In this document: positions 57,230-64,000 of the stretch, one piece after another
How the letters are laid out: the number at the start of each line of letters is the position of its first letter
Position numbering within the stretch: position 1 is the first letter of the stretch
Assembly (NCBI RefSeq): GCF_028554725.1
Contig: NC_071668.1
Span: 19,876,001-19,940,000, forward strand
Direction of reading: 5' to 3'
Length of the DNA: 64,000 nucleotides
Source of the DNA: Zeugodacus cucurbitae
Lineage: Eukaryota > Arthropoda > Insecta > Diptera > Tephritidae
The notes under the pieces: generated by a model
What the model was told of the DNA's origin: nothing
Database searches by the model: none
What the model saw: the letters and a program-made list of their open reading frames with translations, nothing else
Made by a program: the position numbers and the translations under genes

Positions 57230-58140
57230 CCGTTTCGTTCGATAATATGTTTTCACCTAGACGGCAACTTCATAATACCCCCTCGTAGAAACCCCCCCTC
57301 CTTATTTGCGAAGAACTAGGACAGCTACTTCTTACAAGCCTCTTTTGAGTTCAACTTTACACCACCAAGGGCGTTCACCAAGGGCAGGAACTGGTGGTAA
57401 TCACTTGACGCTATGTCCGGGCTTTATGGTGGATGCGATAAAACCTCCCATCCGAGCTCCCGTAGCATCTGACGAGTCATCAACGAAGTGTGTGGTCTGG
57501 CGTTGTCCTGGTGGAACACTACACCCTTCCTATTGGCCAATTCTGGACGCTTCTAGTCGATCGCCTGCTTCAAGCGGTCCAGCTGTTCGCCGTAGATGGT
57601 AGAGTTAGGCATCTGGCCATATGGGAGCGGCTCATAGTGGATGATTCCCTTCCAATCCCTCCAAATACACCGCAAAACCTTCCTCGCCATCAATCCCGGC
57701 TTGGCCACTGTTTGGGACGATTCACCGGCCTTCGACCACGACCGCTTTTCATTAGATATTGTCGTATGTGATCCGTTTTTCGTCGCCCGTCACCATCCGC
57801 TTCAAAAATGGGTCGAGTTCGTTCCGTTTCAGCAGCATATCGCAGGCGTTGATTCGGTTCAGAAGGTTTTTCATGCGGCACCCAAACATCAAGCTTTTTT
57901 TGTGTATCCCGCCTTCTGCAGATGGTTAAAAATGGTTTGGTGACTAACTTTCATCTCCTGGGCGATGTCACGAGATGCCACATGCCGGTCTAACTCGATG
58001 TTTTCCATGATTTGCTGGGTATTCGTCGTCACAGGTCTTTCATAGGCTGGCTTATCCATGTTGTCGTTTTCACCCGAATACTCGAAACCATTCCTCCGCA
58101 GTTCGCAATTATATAGTACCATCCCCCAAAACAGAACGTC
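57230..58140 (-). pseudogene. Degenerate mariner transposase
   Basis: Minus-strand pieces in order: DRHVASRDIAQEMKVSHQTI and FNHLQKAGYTKK (second helix-turn-helix), WVPHEKPSEPNQR (the mariner WVPHEL word), ERTRPIFEADGDGRRKTDHI, then KVLRCIWRDWKGIIHYEPLP, NSTIYGEQLDRLKQAI, RKGVVFHQDNARPHTS (the HDNARPH motif with the second catalytic Asp) and LGWEVLSHPPYSPDIASSDY (YSPDLAPSDYH motif). Stops and frameshifts separate the pieces, and the extreme N-terminus is missing or altered. Terminal inverted repeats were not identified. This copy is inactive. Confidence 0.88.
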
Positions 58141-58149
58141 ATGTTTACA

Positions 58150-59640
58150 CGTCTATAACTGTTGAACGCAATATCCAAATAATCATGAATAGCGTCGATT
58201 TGTAGGTTGTGTCAAGACCTTTCAAAGATGTATAGTATTGCCAGATACGATTTATAGCGCCTTATTCTTAGCCGCGAAATTCAAAAGACCAAAAGGCTGA
58301 AGGGAGATATTTGGCAACCTAATAACACGGTAATAATGACAGAATTTTTACACAAATGCGAGAAATAGTAAAAATCCTTTAGTTCTTATAAAAAAAAATT
58401 GGGTAGTTTCTGATTGGTTCCTCAATATGTTTTCGTAGAAATTAATGACAAAAATTATAATATAGATAATCACCACATAGTACAATTAATGAAAGCCATT
58501 TCTACTTGATTTAGACAATGAGTTATATTGATTTCTAAGCCTCAAAACGATTCCAAACACGCACTCTATAAACACATTTTTTGTGCCTACTCAAGCACAA
58601 GCCTCCACAGAAAAGTCTCTGTTTATTTACTCAATAATTTATTTGTCTAAAACTGCCATTGCTGCTCAACATAAAGCGACCATTACCAGCAATTAAGTCA
58701 TAAATCTAATGTTTGAAAAAAAAAAAGAAATTGTATGTAATGCACCAACGAAGAGACAACAACAACAACAACACAGCTGGTGTTGTCTGCCATGTTTGAG
58801 TCTTCAGGCTGTCGGGGCGTACGTGTACTTCGTCATGTCCCAGTGGATTGACACTTAATTGTTTAACACTGTTAGGACCTCATTACATCCAAGCAAGCAT
58901 AAATTATGCACTTACACACCGCACATATCATTGTACTAAATATACATATATAAATAAGTTATAAACATTTTTCCAACAAAAACATGCCGTGTGTGTTTGT
59001 ATCGATGTGTTCTGGAGGCAGGTGATAAGAAAGCCATATATTGAGTACATTGACTTATTTGGGTAGGTTCTGCTATATGCTTATGTATTGACAATATTAT
59101 ATGAAAGTTTCTATGTACATTCCTCCTAAATGTATGCTATGATGTTGTATGATAAGCACATACCTTTAAATATCACCTACATTGAGTTCACTTTGCTGTT
59201 GCTGACAGCGGTCCCTTGAGTAGTTTGGCTTGTCTTAATGTACGCCTTCGATATCCCATATTAGCTTAGTGCAATGCACGAGTTGGCTCATTTACACCTG
59301 CATACAAATAATTATAATGTACAAATGTGTATTTAATGTAAATATTACAGTGGTGTGCATAGATATAAGGAGGAAGACACTAGTCAGTATTAAATCTCAG
59401 TTCAAAAGCTCAACTGCGCATTTCCTTTCACAATTTTTGCTTAATGACTATAAATATCCTCAAAAATATTTAACTCCATTAATATGGCCAGTGCTGTACT
59501 TATGAAATGTAAACTTCAAGAAAATTATAACAAACAATGGATTGTGTCGCATAATTGAGCAGCCATTACAAGTTAATATGAATTTTATGTGTGAATATGT
59601 GCCTTTATGGTTGAGTATACTCGTTTTAATCGACGGTCAA
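58150..59640. other. Non-coding stretch
   Basis: No gene supported. ACAACAACAACAACACAGCT near 58755 and TATACATATA words near 58940 are simple sequence. Confidence 0.55.
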
Positions 59641-59699
59641 AAGTAGTAATTATGAACTACATACTGTCAAACTAGTGCGTAACTAGTCATCTTGCAATT

Positions 59700-60605
59700 T
59701 TTTGGTTAGATTAAGTTAGGTTGTAAGGCTGTTTACCAAATGGAAACACATGTAGACTTTAAAATACAGTACTTTGTGAAGCCTAGAACTCCCTTAGGAG
59801 TCGACAAAGCGCCCTGAACATACTACAAATCCATAGAGATTTTTAACGTCTATATTAGCTATTTCGCGAGCATGTTCGAAAAAGTTAGATCTGATAAATA
59901 TTTTTCTTGATCAGAAGATAGTGATAAGATGATTCCACCTCATCCTCCTCCATACAGCTTCTACTGCTAGCGTCCGGTAAGAGTTTTAACTATACAGCGT
60001 GGATCCTATTGGGATAATGGCCAGTGAGATCCCCTACGTCTAAGGAGAGCTAAGCTGAGGGCGAAGAGTTGGGTAGACCTCCCGCGATTAGACTGACCAT
60101 TGATTAGACCCAGCCGAGGCCCATCTATCCATTAGCAAACCGCAATAGGATAACGGTGCCCCTACATGCTTCCATGCTACTAATAGTGAGACTGACGTTC
60201 CTGACCTTGCAAGCTCATCAGCCTTACAATTTCACGCGATTCCGCTGTGGCCAGGAACCCAGACCAATCTAATCGAAAAGTATAACGATGCCGCCGATAG
60301 TGAAGATTGACATTCCTTAACCAACCTTAAGCGCTTAGCCAGTGAACTTAAGGCTAATATCGGCGCTCTACTCTCAGAGTGGATCGTCACCTCCGTAAAG
60401 ATTGCTGCCCGACAATAAACTCCCCCACCCGCCTTTCCCGTCAACTTCAACCCATCCGTGTAGAAGCTCACAGCACCTCTCCTCCAGGAGGACTCCATCC
60501 CGTCCAAACGTACCTTGAAGGTATGACAGCAGAAAAGTTAGTGCCAGTGCTAGGCTCGGTGGCATGGAGTTGTTCCGATAACTTCGAGATGAAGTCGAAG
60601 TGTGT
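59700..60605 (-). mobile_element. Non-LTR retroelement RNase H fragment (copy 2)
   Basis: On the minus strand from about 60560: DGMESSWRRGAVSFYTDGLK and LTGKAGGGVYCRAAI (RNase H first strand with the catalytic Asp in YTDG), then RLVKECQSSLSAASLYFSIR, LVWVPGHSGIA (conserved WVPGHSGI), and after frameshifts the same zinc-knuckle end as at 43965-44420 (WRRMRWNHLITIF in a shifted frame; FFEHAREIANI). It lies in inverse orientation to that copy. The flanks share ACTAGTG..ACTAGTC words (59677-59693 and 60633-60650), possibly traces of the target site. Confidence 0.75.
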
Positions 60606-60659
60606 TTTCAGATAGTAAATACTAGTTATGAACTAGTGTGTTCGTGACTAGTCCATTTT

Positions 60660-62030
60660 TAATCCGAATTTTTTCCGGATTAACTCGAGTTATACTGACT
60701 GGTTAGTAACTACTATATTAAAACCGTCCGAACTTTTGTTATGTCAGACTGTTCTTCAGTCAAGTTGTATACTAGTGTTATTCGAACTAATTCATTTTCA
60801 TTCCCGACATTTCATTTTGTAAGTCAGTATTTTCCCTTACTATTGTATTTAGATATTTCATTGTAAGTTAGTTACATATTTACTTACATATCTACATACT
60901 AATATATGTATATCCATGTGGTTATATATGTTACTCAGCATATATGACCCATTTAAGGTCACTCAATATTACGAAAGGTAGTGCGTAGATGGAGGTTAAA
61001 GCAAGACTTTCCAAGTAAATATACTTACACATACATATGTACGGGTATTTGTGTCTAGTCTATTATTTATATGCAAATGTTTTGTTTATTGTTTGTCGCC
61101 AGCAAATATTCGGCCATTGGCATTGAAGCAGGTAATTGGTATTAAACAAAAGGCGGGTGAATAAGATTGTACATGCATGGTACTAGACTTACAGGGTCCA
61201 TTTAATAATATAATAACAATATATGATATATATTATATGTAGATACAGATGTGCATACCGGATTTCAGGCTTATAATGCCAAATACAATGTATTATTGTG
61301 TATATTATATAATTTAAATTCGTTTAATTTGTTTTCATATGGTTTTCTTCCATTTATTTATAGCAATTTTTAGTCACATTGTATTGCATTTGTTGCTAAT
61401 TTAAGGTTCTGTATTGACCACGTATCGATTTTTTAAATACATTGTTGTACTCTTGGCAATTAAGTAATTAATCATTTTTCCTTTGATGACTTTAATGGTA
61501 TGAAACTGCAGGTAATTTACTATATATGTATATGTATGTATTTTTAGATATATATAAAGTAAATAAATAAACGATTTTGTCGAAAGTAATGCATATGCAT
61601 GTTTGTAGATAATAAAATTAAAGGGAAGCTTTGCTGCTTTGTATTAGTCAAAAGTGGCGAATCGAATCGAAAATCGAAATATTTGGATTCGAAGTTCGAA
61701 AATTCAAAATATAGATATAATCTAAATTATCTTCTTAATTCAATGGTATTTAAAAAATTTTTGTCAAGGCTAACTTCGAAAAATGTAGAATACAATTTTT
61801 TTACTTAAGACTCAATCTCCTGGCAAAAAATTATTTGGTCCAATACCCGAAAAAAAGTCGATTTTGTCGTATAACGTTATACATGGCCCCATCTTTTACA
61901 TTGAAGAATATTACTCATACGCACTGGTAGCCATAGTTTACTATAGTGTATTGTACTTAGGATGGTACGTCTCCCTCTAGTTTCAGGGGTACTTACTGAT
62001 CATTACTAAATTATTTTATATTATTACATT
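60660..62030. other. Non-coding stretch
   Basis: AT-rich, TATG/CATA microsatellite words at 60870-60930 and 61510-61560. The plus frame at 61599-61808 (basic, Asn/Lys-rich) has no domain or splice support. 60610-60790 is rich in ACTAGT palindromes. Confidence 0.5.
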
Positions 62031-62033
62031 TTT

Positions 62034-62740
62034 ATACCCTGAATAGTGTTTGTCACGAAGTTTGTAACACCCAGAAGGAAGCGTCGTAGGCCCTATAAAC
62101 TATATACATAAATGATCAGTATGTTGAACTGAGTCAATTTAGCAAAGTCCGTCTGTCTGTCTGTCTGTATATATACGAACTAGTCCTTCAGTTTTTAAGA
62201 TATCGTTTTGAAATTTTGCAGATGTTATTTTCTCTTCAAGAAGCTGCTCATTTGTCTGAACTGCCGATACCGGACCACTATATCATATAGCTGCCATACA
62301 AACTGAACGATCGGAATAAAGGGCTTGTATGGAAAACTTCCGCATTTTACTGCATATCTTCACGAAATTTGGTGTGAGTTATTGTTCATAGAAATAATTT
62401 AATCTCCGAAAAAAGATCGGTTCACTATAGCATATAGCTGCCATACAAACTGAACGATCGGAATAAAGGGCTTGTATGCAAAATTTTCTCATTTGACGTG
62501 GTATCTTCACGAAATTTGACATGGATTACTGCTTAAGGTAATAATATAATCTGCGAAGAAATTGTTCAGATCGCTTAACTATACAACCTTAATGTTTCTA
62601 GCAAACAACCCGGCTAAAAAGAATTAGTAAAATGTTTTCTTTTTTTAATTAATTTTTCTTACGCCTTTAGATACTAAAAGAAATGCACCTGTGAAGGGTA
62701 TATTAGCTTCGGTACAGCTGAAGTTAACGTTTTTTCTTTT
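62034..62740 (+). mobile_element. Helitron-like (DINE-1/SGM-type) element, copy 2
   Basis: Same orientation and order as 55608-56348 with small differences: the start palindrome is damaged (CCCTGAATAGTG), CCGTCTGTCTGTCTGTCTGT has one more unit, and the internal ATAGCTGCCATACAAACTGA repeat occurs twice. It ends CTTCGGTACAGCTGAAG then TTAACGTTTTTTCTTTT. By eye most of its length matches copy 1 closely, so the two are recent relatives. Confidence 0.75.
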
Positions 62741-62744
62741 TAAA

Positions 62745-63806
62745 TTATGCGTGATCTTCGCTATCGAAATGGTCTGGATGCTGAAGGGCTGCTTCAGCAC
62801 TCCCTTCTTGTCTGACCCGCTTTCAACCGACTAATTTGAACAACTTGACGCTCATTCACTATCAAAAATAAGTGTTTTTGTTGATTTGTCTTCCAGTCAA
62901 GATATTCTTCAATAGTTTCGTGTATAATTATGATTTATTTCGTCTTCAGGAATGGATTAAGTTAACCCCTTAATATCCAGATTTAGCCACAAAAGTGAGC
63001 CTAACCTAACTTTTAGATACTGAACTCACCACACTAGAGTGACAATCAAATTCGAGTCTCTCTAGTCCTTAATGTGCCTTTTCTGTTGAAGTTGATGACC
63101 CAAAAGTACTTGTATTTAAATACATCCATCCACATTTATCACACTTTAAACATTCCAAACTCACATTAATCCTCTTGACCTATGTCCACTAGAACTCCAA
63201 ATGATACACCACAAACTAATTTTCAATTGCCGTCTGTGGTTAGAAAGTTGTTCTCAACAGGAAATACCATTTGCATGATATCCTGACGAAAATAATTCCC
63301 AAAATTCTACACACCATTGACAGTCAGCCACCTAAAGGTACTCGTCCATACCTTGGCAATTGCGGAAAGATCATGTGCACGTCTGGCTACTTTCTTAACA
63401 TATTGGTTATACATTCACACATAGAATCTGTTTAATTTGTTACCTCTAAATGTGCTCGCCTCCATACATATGTGTGTAGTAAATACATGCACATGTGCTG
63501 GGGAAATTGGTGCGTGGTTATGTTTATGCAGATATATGTTAAGTGGAACAAGGTCAACGGGGTGCCACTGCAAACACACACACACCCTTATATATATGTA
63601 GGTATGTATGTAAGCGTCATAGGTGTGTGTGCTCGTATTTTCGCACATTAACTCAATGACAGTTGTTTTTGTAAATGCATGTAAACAATTTTATACATAT
63701 ATATGCATATGCAACCATTATCAAAGTCACGCCAACCCCCTCAGCTGCGCTCCACACCCCTGCCGCTCCATTGCTTATTTGCAGTGAAAGTGGCTAAATG
63801 CTACGA
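62745..63806. other. Non-coding stretch, probable 3' flank of a minus-strand gene
   Basis: No gene supported apart from lying 3' of the candidate exon at 63807. (CA)n at 63573-63585 and TATG/CATA words at 63590-63615 explain the frame at 63415-63648. 63725-63770 is C-rich (CACGCCAACCCCC, TCCACACCCCTGCCGC), unlike its surroundings. Confidence 0.45.
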
Positions 63807-64000
63807 CTAAACTTCTAGCTTGTGAACTCGCGCGTTAAACTTGTCCATCAACGTTTGCAATTGCACCTGTAATATTGTCGTTGTTGTTGTTGTTTTGGTG
63901 TTAGTTGCACTGGGTGTGGCAATGGTAAGGTAAGAGTCACTTGCTGTTGACTTTAGCGCACTTAAGCGCCGCTTTATGCACTTGCCTCTGTTCATGTGCT
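63807..64000 (-). CDS. Probable 3' end of an unrecognised minus-strand gene (partial)
   Basis: An open frame runs from the right edge to a TAG at 63809-63807. The last 19 residues (VQLQTLMDKFNARVHKLEV) look like a helical coding end. They directly follow an ACAG acceptor at 63867, so the true last exon may be only 63866-63807. Alternatively the whole frame is coding: SDSYLTIATPSATN, then a Thr run from an ACA repeat, then the helix. I do not recognise the protein. The upstream part lies outside the window. Confidence 0.4.
   Translation of the reverse strand, partial: HMNRGKCIKRRLSALKSTASDSYLTIATPSATNTKTTTTTTILQVQLQTLMDKFNARVHKLEV

Overview
The window comes from the nuclear genome of a higher fly. 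It is AT-rich, with short introns and GT-AG splice sites inside genes and long intergenic stretches filled with decayed transposons and microsatellites. The proteins are clear orthologues of Drosophila genes. The repeat content (a Helitron-like repeat with a GTCT core, mariner and other DDE transposase relics, several non-LTR retroelements) suggests a non-Drosophila fly such as a tephritid fruit fly. That placement is an inference; no species marker was found. All exon coordinates below come from reading splice sites and codon phase by eye.

Layout. 1-5900 is non-coding with one transposase relic. 5900-21100 (+) holds cappuccino (capu), an FH1/FH2 formin of about 1067 residues in six coding exons, with introns of about 3.9 and 7.1 kb full of repeats. 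A candidate alternative first exon lies at 10793-10892. 21290-24480 is a decayed tandem duplication: a ruined copy of the EIF1AD 5' region, then a ruined copy of capu FH2 and 3' UTR, then the working EIF1AD gene (24577-25077, +). Cep97 follows on the minus strand (31124-26405, 13 coding exons), facing EIF1AD tail to tail. RPA3 (32018-32450, +) is divergent from Cep97. An unrecognised 306-residue protein (33645-32671, -) converges on RPA3. A membrane-anchored WS/DGAT-like acyltransferase occupies 41950-35063 (-, six exons).

From 42350 to the right edge no complete gene could be supported. This 21 kb holds a 5'-UTR-like region (about 45.4-47.6 kb), transposon relics (DDE transposase at 49.2-49.8 kb, mariner at 57.2-58.1 kb, two opposed copies of one retroelement, two Helitron-like copies, MITE-like inverted-repeat elements), a tRNA-like segment, microsatellites, and the probable 3' end of a minus-strand gene entering from the right (63807-64000).

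The genes do not form one pathway. Capu nucleates actin with Spire in the oocyte; EIF1AD is an eIF1A-like RNA-binding protein; Cep97 works with CP110 at the centriole tip; RPA3 is the small subunit of the ssDNA-binding complex; the acyltransferase is a lipid enzyme candidate with an altered catalytic motif. The most notable local structures are the capu/EIF1AD duplication remnant, the stop-free 60-nt intron inside the capu FH2 domain, the altered HHxxxDG motif, and several locus-specific tandem repeats inside introns.
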